This document shows positions 1 to 6,726 of a DNA stretch of 39,844 bases, piece after piece. The stretch is from the NCBI GenBank assembly GCA_910587755.1, contig CAJUNZ010000019.1:1-39844 (forward strand), read 5' to 3'. A program made the translations under genes and the position numbers. The stretch comes from an uncultured Acetatifactor sp. Its GTDB lineage: Bacteria > Bacillota > Clostridia > Lachnospirales > Lachnospiraceae. The notes under the pieces are model-generated. The model saw only the letters and a program-made list of their open reading frames with translations. It was not told the origin of the DNA and did not search any database. Each line of letters starts with the position of its first letter. Position 1 is the stretch's first letter.

Positions 1-27
1 CCCTCCGCTTTTCACGTACACTGCCAA

Positions 28-55
28 TGCACAAAAAAGTATACTTTTTTGCACA
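28..55. repeat. A6-GTATAC-T6 palindrome, copy 1
   Basis: Positions 32-51 form a perfect 20-bp palindrome: six A, GTATAC, six T, bounded by C and G. The 24 bp at 32-55 recur exactly at 198-221. The left arm stops matching beyond position 32, so this copy is shorter than copy 2. The role is unknown; an operator, a bidirectional hairpin or a mobile-element end are all possible. Confidence 0.7.
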
Positions 56-186
56 AGAGCTATTGCAAAAGAAATTCGGGTATGGTATCATGAAATCTGA
101 TTTAAGAGATTGATTTTTGTCGTTATTGCATAAAGAATGAACTGATTTATGTTTTTACATGTTCCTTTATTTGTTTTAACAAATAC

Positions 187-228
187 AACAGGGTGTGCAA
201 AAAAGTATACTTTTTTGCACACCCTGTT
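187..228. repeat. 42-bp perfect palindrome, copy 2
   Basis: Positions 187-228 are a perfect 42-bp palindrome centred on GTATAC (205-210), with A6 and T6 flanks and GC-rich outer arms. It contains the same 24-bp core as the palindrome at 32-55. It lies downstream of the minus-strand acetyltransferase that ends at 291. A hairpin formed here would not be followed by a T-run in either direction, so an ordinary intrinsic terminator is unlikely. The 130-odd bp between the copies are AT-rich and hold no convincing gene. Confidence 0.75.
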
Positions 229-290
229 TGAGAACTCCATAATATAGATTGTCCTAAGACTTGAATTTTCAATGAATCCGGCAGCCGCTT

Positions 291-854
291 TTATAAAAAT
301 ACCGCTGTCCAATATCCATCATAAGCATATCCTGTCTTTCCTGTCAGCAGATGCTCTGACTTTACAAATCCTGCCTTTTGAAAAGCTTTCGTTCTTTCAA
401 CCGCATATATGGGCACTTTCGTGATGATCCCACTGCATCCCAACAGTTCTGAAAGATGAGGCGTGATAAGCGCTGCAATCTCATACAGTACATCTTCCTT
501 TTCATAGTCGCTTCTCACGTCAATCCGCAGAATTCCCATATGATCAAATACGTCTTCAGAAACCCGCAGGCACAGCTCAATTGTCCCTATGACATTTGAT
601 TTCCCTTTATCCACAATGGACAATCTGGCAAACCAGCCATTTTTATAGGACAGATGCCAAAAGGCAATCGCCTCTGCCATTCTCTCCCCTGTTGCATAGT
701 AAAAATTATCCCCATCACAATTATCGCTGTTAAAAAAAGGCAACGCATACTTGTCGCTGTAAACTTTTAACAAATCATCACAGTCTTCCTCTTTAACCTG
801 CCTGAATAAAAAGTTCTCACTCTCCAGTACAGGACACGCTTCATAAATATTCAT
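291..854 (-). CDS. GNAT-family N-acetyltransferase
   Basis: This 187-residue protein resembles the GNAT (RimJ/RimL-like) acetyltransferases that transfer an acetyl group from acetyl-CoA to an amine. It opens with a typical first strand (LESENFLFRQVKEEDCDDLL), has a central IGTIELCLRV strand, and a C-terminal region of the kind that binds the donor (AVERTKAFQKAGFVKSEHLL). I chose ATG 854 because it is preceded by GGAGGAGGCAGAGG; reading further upstream only adds a non-conserved Arg-rich stretch. The usual R/Q-x-x-G-x-G/A pyrophosphate loop is not obvious, so the binding site may be divergent. The substrate cannot be told. It stands alone between the palindromes and the terminator of the hemerythrin gene. 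Confidence 0.75.
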   Translation of the reverse strand: MNIYEACPVLESENFLFRQVKEEDCDDLLKVYSDKYALPFFNSDNCDGDNFYYATGERMAEAIAFWHLSYKNGWFARLSIVDKGKSNVIGTIELCLRVSEDVFDHMGILRIDVRSDYEKEDVLYEIAALITPHLSELLGCSGIITKVPIYAVERTKAFQKAGFVKSEHLLTGKTGYAYDGYWTAVFL

Positions 855-880
855 CCTCTGCCTCCTCCGTTGCACTTATG

Positions 881-916
881 AATTTAAAACAGGGGCCTGC
901 TCCCCGGCAGACCCCT
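881..916 (-). terminator. Intrinsic terminator downstream of the hemerythrin-REC gene
   Basis: The arms at 891-900 and 907-916 form a 10-bp stem with one G-T wobble and a 6-nt loop. Reading on the minus strand it is followed by GTTTTAAATT. It lies about 100 bp past the stop of the gene ending at 1017 and before the GNAT start at 854. Confidence 0.6.
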
Positions 917-1016
917 TTCCCTGGCCCAAATCTCTCCAAATTGCGGCATACATCCGGCTGAAACAATCCCGTTTTAATGCACTAGATTTTTAAAGCACAT
1001 TCCAGGGAGCATTTCT

Positions 1017-2357
1017 CTACAGTTTTTTCATAAACTCATCCACATTTTTCTTAATCTCCCCAGGGTTCATGGTCTTCAGCAGGTAGCCCGCAGGTTTCAG
1101 AGAGACCACCCTGCTGACGCTCTCTTTGTCATATCTGCCCGTGAGGAAAATCACCGGAATATCCTTCAGCTCCTCCTCCGACCGGATCATCTCCAGCACC
1201 TGCCTGCCGTCACAGACCGGCATCTCATAGTCCAGCAGCACCAGATCCGGCCTGTCCAGAACCATGCTTCTGAGGGCAGCCATGCCGGACCTTGCCAGAG
1301 ATACCTGATAGTCCGTCTGCAGCAGCTCCTTCATTGCCTGCAGCATGATACCGGAGTCGTCCACCACCAGAATCTTCTTCCTGTCGGCCTCCTCCGTATG
1401 GCCCAGATACTTCTTGATTTCGTCCATGGCATTCTCCACCTTAATGGGAGCTCCACCCTTTTGATCCAGCAGATGGGGCGCCGTAAGACAGAACGCAAAA
1501 TATCCCTCCCCCGTGTCAAACAACAGACCGTACTGGAGACTCTGCCTGCCGAACATTCTCTGAAACTGTTCATAATTCAGCAGATTTTCCTCCAGGACCT
1601 CTATCTTCTTGTTGGGATAAAAATGCGCCATAATACGTTCCACAAACTGCCGGGCCGTATACCTGGTGGCATTCATCAGCATGGTATCCACCTTGCCGGA
1701 CTCACATCCCAGAATCCTTCCCATTGTGTTCAGCAGCACCTTCTCCTCATAAATCAGGAAAAACTCCCACTTCTCCGCGTTTTCCGACCCATAGACCAGA
1801 CGGTAATAGATTCCCTTTCCGAACTTTTCTCCCCCATAGCTCTCACTGATCACACGGGCATTTAACTGAAACAGTTCATTCAGCAGCTTGACAATGACTT
1901 CCTTCATGGCCGCCTGCCTCACCTCCGGCAGAAGCCCCACCCACTTGCTGGGCGCAGTCCCCACGATGGCTCGGTCCTCCGTAAGAGTGTGGCCGATAAG
2001 CCATCCCGCGCAGACTCCCAGGAAATGGTCCACCGCATCCGGCGAATAATTTGTCTGTATCAGCTCCTTCTCAATCTCCGGAAGGGTTCTCTTCCGAAAA
2101 TAGTCATGAAGACGCCTGTGCATATCGTATCCACTATAATCAATGGATGCCATGTAGAGTTCTTCCTCTGCAAAATGCTTCATGGCATGGCCCTTGAAAA
2201 ACTTGACTCCCTCCTGGTACACCCACTTATTGTCATCCCCGCTTTTCTTCTGGGCAATCAGTTTCCTCATGATTCCAAAAAGCTTTCTGTGTTCCCTGTC
2301 GATGGATTCCACACCGATGTTAAATCTTTCCTGCCATACAAACTGCTCGTTACTCAT
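1017..2357 (-). CDS. Hemerythrin-response regulator fusion protein
   Basis: The protein has 446 residues. Residues 1-135 are a bacteriohemerythrin domain with the full di-iron ligand set: His23, His57, His61-Phe-x-x-Glu-Glu, His80, His84, and the WLxxH(123)xxxxD(128) motif. Such domains bind O2 or respond to oxygen, NO or iron. Residues about 140-320 are an unassigned globular region, perhaps CheX/CheC-like. Residues about 325-446 are a receiver domain with the VVDD acidic pair, phospho-acceptor Asp376 (LLDYEMP) and a Lys near residue 428. There is no DNA-binding output. The start has GGAGGAC just upstream. It is divergent from the Cro/CI operon at 2610. An oxygen- or redox-linked signalling or chemotaxis role is inference. 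Its receiver closely matches that of the protein at 14340-15110. Confidence 0.85.
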   Translation of the reverse strand: MSNEQFVWQERFNIGVESIDREHRKLFGIMRKLIAQKKSGDDNKWVYQEGVKFFKGHAMKHFAEEELYMASIDYSGYDMHRRLHDYFRKRTLPEIEKELIQTNYSPDAVDHFLGVCAGWLIGHTLTEDRAIVGTAPSKWVGLLPEVRQAAMKEVIVKLLNELFQLNARVISESYGGEKFGKGIYYRLVYGSENAEKWEFFLIYEEKVLLNTMGRILGCESGKVDTMLMNATRYTARQFVERIMAHFYPNKKIEVLEENLLNYEQFQRMFGRQSLQYGLLFDTGEGYFAFCLTAPHLLDQKGGAPIKVENAMDEIKKYLGHTEEADRKKILVVDDSGIMLQAMKELLQTDYQVSLARSGMAALRSMVLDRPDLVLLDYEMPVCDGRQVLEMIRSEEELKDIPVIFLTGRYDKESVSRVVSLKPAGYLLKTMNPGEIKKNVDEFMKKL

Positions 2358-2503
2358 TTTAGTCCTCCTGCAATATATCTATACTATATTATAAGCTCAA
2401 GCCTTCCCGGGCGGAACAGAAAATACGACAAAAACCCCCCAGGGCGGAGCTTTATAAAGCCAGGCAGCCTTCTCTCTTCTGTTTTAATGCATGTTATCAT
2501 CAA

Positions 2504-2534
2504 ATTCTTTAGATGTCAATATACTCTCTTTAGT
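2504..2534 (+). promoter_or_regulatory. Candidate LytTR operator: direct repeat with 21-bp period
   Basis: TTCTTTAG at 2505-2512 recurs as CTCTTTAG at 2526-2533, exactly 21 bp on. Its right half ends 16 bp before the -35 box at 2550. LytTR-family regulators typically bind two 9-bp direct repeats separated by about 12 bp, giving this period, and the operon encodes a LytTR regulator. The match is short, so chance is possible. Confidence 0.35.
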
Positions 2535-2549
2535 TATTTAAAGATAATA

Positions 2550-2578
2550 TTTACATTTTCTTTCTCCTGTATTATAAT
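2550..2578 (+). promoter_or_regulatory. Sigma70-type promoter of the Cro/CI-LytTR-GHKL operon
   Basis: TTTACA at 2550-2555 and a perfect TATAAT at 2573-2578 are separated by 17 bp. Transcription would start near 2585, giving a leader of about 25 nt that carries GAGGAAGGAG before ATG 2610. Confidence 0.8.
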
Positions 2579-2609
2579 AGCTCCATCACCTGAGGAAGGA
2601 GAAACTTTC

Positions 2610-2858
2610 ATGATCAAGTATTACAGGCTTCTGGATATACTCAACCGCCGTTCCATGACAAAAGAAGAACTGCGTCAGCAGATCGGCATTTCCTCAGCCA
2701 CAATGTGCAAAATATCCGCGCACAAACCTGTCTCTCTGGAGGTAATCGACAAAATATGCGAAGCTCTGGGATGCCAGCCTGGAGATTTAATGGAATACAT
2801 GCCCGGAAATGAGGACAGGGATCTGTATCAGCACACCGAACACAGGGGAGAATTATGA
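2610..2858 (+). CDS. Small Cro/CI (XRE) family transcriptional regulator
   Basis: This 82-residue protein is a single helix-turn-helix domain of the Cro/CI (HTH_26-like) type. The motif runs from MTKEELRQQIGISSATMCKI through LEVIDKICEALGCQPGDLMEY, which is characteristic of the family. No effector or dimerisation domain follows. ATG 2610 has a strong ribosome site (GAGGAAGGAG, 2592-2601). The stop overlaps the next start (ATGA at 2855-2858), so translation is probably coupled to the LytTR regulator. It likely tunes this operon or its export genes; the target is inference. Confidence 0.85.
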   Translation: MIKYYRLLDILNRRSMTKEELRQQIGISSATMCKISAHKPVSLEVIDKICEALGCQPGDLMEYMPGNEDRDLYQHTEHRGEL

Positions 2859-3559
2859 ACAGAGAAACCATGCGGACCGCATTTTGTGACGACTCCGCCC
2901 AGGATCGGGAAGCCGTCCAGGAGATTCTGGACAGCCTGGACCTCCATGCGGACATTTTTGACAACGGCGAAGCACTGCAGGCCGCCTTCTGGCGGCAGGC
3001 CTACGACCTGGTCCTTCTGGACATCGAAATGCCGGGGATCAGCGGATATGATCTCGCCTCGGTGCTGAAAAAGCAAAATGCCGCCTGTGAAGTGGTGTTT
3101 ATCACCGGCCATACAGAACTTGTCCTGGAGGCCTTCCGCTTTAAGCCTGCCGCCTTTGTGCCCAAGCAGCTGATCCGTTCGGAACTGCCCAGGGCACTGG
3201 AGCACATTCTGGCAAAAGAGACGGAAAATCCCGTCTTTGTCACCAGAAAAAAGAACCAGGACAGGATTGTGGAGCTGAATCAGGTATTGTATTTAAAATA
3301 TGTATACGACCATGAAGTGGAGTTTACACTGAAGGACGGAAGCCGTTTTTCCGAGACCGGCTCCATGAAACAGTTTGAGGCGGAACTGGCCCCCAAGGGC
3401 TTTATCCGCATCTACAGCAACTGCCTGGTGAACGCTCTGTATATCACCAGAATGGAGAAGGAAATGGTTCTCCTGGCCAACGGAGAACAGCTGGCTGTGG
3501 CCAGGGAGCGGAGGGAAAATGTGCGGAAATCCTATATGAGGTATTTGACAAAATGTTAG
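2855..3559 (+). CDS. LytTR-family response regulator (AgrA-like)
   Basis: This 234-residue cytoplasmic regulator has an N-terminal receiver (about 1-120) with the acidic pair at 12-13, phospho-acceptor Asp56 (LVLLDIEMP) and a Thr at the end of strand 4 (FITGHTE). A C-terminal LytTR DNA-binding domain (about 130-230) contains RIVELNQVLYLKYV, the ETGSMKQFEAEL helix, FIRIYSNCLVN and the C-terminal VARERRENVRKSYM. AgrA, ComE and VirR have the same plan and bind paired direct repeats upstream of exported-peptide genes. Its start overlaps the upstream Cro/CI stop by 4 bp, and its own end overlaps the kinase start by 7 bp. It is the obvious partner of that kinase. Its targets may be the repeats at 2505-2533 and 4798-4833. 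Confidence 0.9.
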   Translation: MNRETMRTAFCDDSAQDREAVQEILDSLDLHADIFDNGEALQAAFWRQAYDLVLLDIEMPGISGYDLASVLKKQNAACEVVFITGHTELVLEAFRFKPAAFVPKQLIRSELPRALEHILAKETENPVFVTRKKNQDRIVELNQVLYLKYVYDHEVEFTLKDGSRFSETGSMKQFEAELAPKGFIRIYSNCLVNALYITRMEKEMVLLANGEQLAVARERRENVRKSYMRYLTKC

Positions 3560-4719
3560 AAGGACTGGTTGCAGCAGGATATCATATCTGCTTTTTCGGC
3601 AAAATCAAAGGCGGGATCCTGGCAGGGGCAGGGGCCGCTATCCTTGCCCTGACCGCCGCCCTTTTTCCCGGCCTGCAGCCTGGGGCGCCGTTGCTTACAG
3701 CCTTCTGGATTATGCTGACAGGACGCATTTTTCAGACCGCCCAATGGCAGGAACTTTTTCTGGCAGGGGGCCTGTGGCTTATGGTCCGCATCCCCCCGGG
3801 CCTCCTGCCCCGGACCACGCATCTGCAGACTGCCGCTGCCGTGGCCCTGCTGGCCATGACGGCGCTGTTTTTGCTCCGCCGGATGACTTTTAACTGCCTC
3901 TGGGCCTGTACTCTCCTGCTCATGTGGCTGCTGACAGGATATCTCTCCGGCATAGAATACACCCAGACCTGGCAGAAACAGGTTATGGAGCTCTCCCTGT
4001 ACCTGGTTATGGGCGGCCTTCTTATCTTCCAGCAGATCTACTGCCTTCGGCAGGAACTGCAGCGCAGAGCCTGGGAGGAAGGACCTCGGCCCCTTCCCGC
4101 CCCCGCCCTCGCTCCCGGCATCTTCGTCCCCTGGCAGGAGGCGGCCGGCCAGGAGTACAGAAGGCTCCAGATTTTTGAGCACGATTTCCGCCACCATCTG
4201 GACATGATCGGCCTCCTCTATGAGGAGGGCCGTGCCGCCCAGGCAAGAGCCTATATCGAAGATCTGAAGCAGGCAAGAAGCAGCCGCCAGGGGAAAAAAT
4301 CCGGCGGTGAACAGGAGCTGTCCCTGCTTATGCTGGCCAAAAAAGAAGCCTGCCGGCAGGCCCATATTCAATTCTCCTACCAGATTATGGGCAGTCCCCA
4401 GGGCATCGCCCATATGGATATGACGGCGCTTTTGCTGAATCTGCTGGACAACGCCATCCGGGCCTGCCAGAAGGCGCCAAGTCCCCGCAGTATCGGTATT
4501 ATGCTCCTCTCCAGAGGGGATCTGTGGCAGATTGAGCTTGTAAATTCCGGCAGGTACGAACCGGAAACTCCCCCACCAACAGGAAGGCCTCTCCACGGCA
4601 TCGGACTGGCCAGCGTGAGACAGATTGTGGACAAATACCAGGGGACCTTCGAGATCCGCCAGGAGGAAGACAGGGTGGTCCAGATTCTGATTCTGGCAGG
4701 AATGTCCGGCCCTTCCTAA
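3553..4719 (+). CDS. GHKL sensor histidine kinase (AgrC-like)
   Basis: This 388-residue membrane kinase has about 200 N-terminal residues of hydrophobic segments, probably five or six membrane spans. Its cytoplasmic kinase core has His210 in FEHDFRHHLDMI as the likely phospho-acceptor, an N-box (LLLNLLDNAIRAC) and a G-box (HGIGLASVRQIVDKY), the pattern of the AgrC/GHKL family that senses extracellular peptides. The start ATGTTAG overlaps the end of the LytTR gene, so both come from one mRNA. No AgrB-like processing gene or obvious pheromone precursor is seen nearby, so the ligand is unknown. Two ABC exporters follow after about 215 bp with their own promoter. Confidence 0.87.
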   Translation: MLEGLVAAGYHICFFGKIKGGILAGAGAAILALTAALFPGLQPGAPLLTAFWIMLTGRIFQTAQWQELFLAGGLWLMVRIPPGLLPRTTHLQTAAAVALLAMTALFLLRRMTFNCLWACTLLLMWLLTGYLSGIEYTQTWQKQVMELSLYLVMGGLLIFQQIYCLRQELQRRAWEEGPRPLPAPALAPGIFVPWQEAAGQEYRRLQIFEHDFRHHLDMIGLLYEEGRAAQARAYIEDLKQARSSRQGKKSGGEQELSLLMLAKKEACRQAHIQFSYQIMGSPQGIAHMDMTALLLNLLDNAIRACQKAPSPRSIGIMLLSRGDLWQIELVNSGRYEPETPPPTGRPLHGIGLASVRQIVDKYQGTFEIRQEEDRVVQILILAGMSGPS

Positions 4720-4742
4720 GTGAAAGGTCCCACCTTCCGTTC

Positions 4743-4791
4743 CTGTCTCTGAGGTCCCGTCCTGGGTCAGTGCACGGAGAGGCAGAGACAG
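4743..4791 (+). terminator. Weak hairpin after the kinase gene
   Basis: CTGTCTCT at 4743-4750 pairs perfectly with AGAGACAG at 4784-4791 across a 33-nt loop, followed by TTCTTAAC. The stem is short and the T-tract poor, so termination may be partial, or the hairpin may be incidental. Confidence 0.3.
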
Positions 4792-4797
4792 TTCTTA

Positions 4798-4833
4798 ACA
4801 GAAAAAAGAGAAAACCCCACAGAAAAAAGAGAA
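4798..4833 (+). promoter_or_regulatory. 15-bp direct repeat with 21-bp period, candidate LytTR operator
   Basis: ACAGAAAAAAGAGAA occurs at 4798-4812 and again, identically, at 4819-4833. The 21-bp period places both copies on the same helix face, as expected of the two half-sites bound by a LytTR dimer. It lies about 43 bp upstream of the -35 box of the ABC exporter promoter and just downstream of the gene pair that encodes a LytTR regulator. Confidence 0.5.
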
Positions 4834-4876
4834 GCAGTTGCAAAGGCCCTGCTCCTTTTCTACAATGGAGAAAACA

Positions 4877-4905
4877 TTGACACCGGATTCCTGATCCGGC
4901 CTAAT
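4877..4905 (+). promoter_or_regulatory. Promoter of the ABC exporter pair with a dyad in the spacer
   Basis: TTGACA at 4877-4882 is followed after 17 bp by CCTAAT at 4900-4905. The spacer itself (4883-4899) is an inverted repeat, CCGGAT-5 nt-ATCCGG. A protein bound there would sit between the two polymerase boxes. The leader would be about 25 nt and carries AAGGAGGAGG before ATG 4936. Confidence 0.6.
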
Positions 4906-4935
4906 GGCACACCGAAAGAAAAGGAGGAGGGCATT

Positions 4936-6726
4936 ATGCTATGGAGTAACATATGTTTTGTCTGCGGCTATTATTTCCGCAAAAGCAGATCCATTTTCGG
5001 ATACCTGCTGATTGGAACGGTGGCGTCCCTTGCCGCCCCCATCCTCAGTGTCTACCTGCCCAGGACAGTGGTGCAGGCTGTGACAGAAGGGTGGGAGTTC
5101 AGCCACCTGGCCCTGGGGGTGGGGGTGCTGGCCCTGGGGATCATGCTGCTGAACATACTCTCTATGCTAAGCGGCATAAAATATTCGCAGAAAGCGTTTA
5201 ACGGCCGGATGAAGATGGTCCAACAGCTGGAAGAAGTGATGGTCAGCTGCAAATATCCCCTCACAGAGGATCCCACCTGGCAGAACAAGATAGACTTGGC
5301 CGGGGACACGGTTTTTTCCGACAGCAGCCAGCGGGGCATTGCAGGAATCGTTCAAAGCCTTCGGGATTTTGTTGTGAACATTCTGGGAATCTTCACCTTC
5401 TCCACAATCCTGGGCCTTCTGCACCCGGCAGTGCTGGTGATCCTCATATTTACCTCCCTGGTGCCCGGCCTTGTGGCCGGCAGAATGACTCTGTACGAGA
5501 CCCGCCAGAGGGAAAAATGGCTGCCCTGCAACAAACAGATCAAATACATCCGCAACCACACCACCACCGCCGAAGCCGGCAAGGATATCCGGCTCTATGA
5601 CGCTGCCGGATTCTTCCTGGGGCAGATGGAGGAAGCTGTCATGAAGAGACTTGTGTGGGTGAAAAAACTGGCCCTGCGCCGCCTGGGGGCGGACGGCGTT
5701 GACACCCTGATGATGATTCTGCAGAACAGTGTGGCGCTGGGTTTCACCGCCTGTGAAATCATCCAGGGCCGCATCAGCATCCCTGACTTTACCTTTTACT
5801 CCGGTTCAGCCATACAGTTCGCCCAGTTTATGAACCGCTTTGTAAAGTCCTACAGCATTGTGAAACGCTGCAGCAAAGACGTGGAAATCCTCCGGGAAGC
5901 CTATGCCTTTATGCCCGAAAAAAAGACTGTGGTCACTCTGCAAAATCCCGAGCGTCCAGCGCCCAGGATTCAGTTCGACCATGTGTCCTTCACCTATCCC
6001 GGCAGCGAGGAACCCATCTTAAAGGACATCTGCTTCCAGGCTCTTCCCGGGGAAAAACTGGCCCTTGTAGGTGTGAACGGCGCGGGAAAATCCACCCTGG
6101 TAAAGCTCCTCTGCGGCCTCTACCAGCCTACCTCAGGGCAGATCCTCATAGACGGCATTCCCACAACCCAGTGGGAGGAAGGGGAGCTCTTCGGCCTGTT
6201 TTCCACCGTATTCCAGGACATGCTGGTACTGCCCTTCAGTGTGCTGGAGAATGTGGCTCCTTCCGGCAGAGCGGACGTGGCAAAAGTACGGCGCTGCCTG
6301 GAGCAGGCCGGCCTGAGCCAGCGTTTCCCTGACTTAAATCTGCCCCTGGTAAAAGGAATCCAGGACGGCGCCGAGAACCTCTCCGGCGGCGAGGAACAGA
6401 AACTGCTGCTGGCAAGGGCCCTGTACAAGGAAGCCCCAATACTGGTGCTGGATGAGCCCACAGCGGCTCTGGATCCCCTGGCAGAGAGCGAACTGTACAC
6501 AAAATACAACGAGTTTACCCAGAAGAAAACTTCCTTCTTTATCTCCCACAGACTGGCAAGCACAGGTTTCTGTGACAAGATTCTGCTGCTGGGGGAGGGC
6601 CGAATCCTGGAGGAAGGCTCCCATGCACAGCTGCTGGAGCAGGGCGGCTTGTACGCCCATATGTTCCATGAACAGAGCAAATACTATGCCGATAAAGCAG
6701 AGGGAAAGGAAGGTGGGAACCAATGA
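4936..6726 (+). CDS. ABC exporter, fused membrane and ATPase domains (first half)
   Basis: This 596-residue half-transporter has an N-terminal six-span membrane domain (about 1-320) and a C-terminal nucleotide-binding domain. The latter has Walker A GVNGAGKST at 379-387, signature LSGGEEQ at 482-488 and Walker B ending in Asp506-Glu507 (VLDEPTAALDP). The H-loop is in FISHRLAST. The signature Gln is replaced by Glu. No peptidase C39 domain is present, so it would export a mature peptide, lipid or drug. Its stop overlaps the next start (ATGA, 6723-6726), and the two subunits should form a heterodimer. Its position after an agr-like pair suggests export of a signalling peptide or resistance to a bacteriocin; this is inference. 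Confidence 0.9.
   Translation: MLWSNICFVCGYYFRKSRSIFGYLLIGTVASLAAPILSVYLPRTVVQAVTEGWEFSHLALGVGVLALGIMLLNILSMLSGIKYSQKAFNGRMKMVQQLEEVMVSCKYPLTEDPTWQNKIDLAGDTVFSDSSQRGIAGIVQSLRDFVVNILGIFTFSTILGLLHPAVLVILIFTSLVPGLVAGRMTLYETRQREKWLPCNKQIKYIRNHTTTAEAGKDIRLYDAAGFFLGQMEEAVMKRLVWVKKLALRRLGADGVDTLMMILQNSVALGFTACEIIQGRISIPDFTFYSGSAIQFAQFMNRFVKSYSIVKRCSKDVEILREAYAFMPEKKTVVTLQNPERPAPRIQFDHVSFTYPGSEEPILKDICFQALPGEKLALVGVNGAGKSTLVKLLCGLYQPTSGQILIDGIPTTQWEEGELFGLFSTVFQDMLVLPFSVLENVAPSGRADVAKVRRCLEQAGLSQRFPDLNLPLVKGIQDGAENLSGGEEQKLLLARALYKEAPILVLDEPTAALDPLAESELYTKYNEFTQKKTSFFISHRLASTGFCDKILLLGEGRILEEGSHAQLLEQGGLYAHMFHEQSKYYADKAEGKEGGNQ

Noticed and set aside
88..312. A 74-codon reading frame on the minus strand
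   Set aside because: It runs through the perfect palindrome, overlaps the acetyltransferase gene end, has no family features and no ribosome site.
1989..2609. N-terminal extension of the Cro/CI regulator back to 1989
   Set aside because: It would overlap the hemerythrin gene on the other strand and run through the promoter at 2550-2578; ATG 2610 has the ribosome site.
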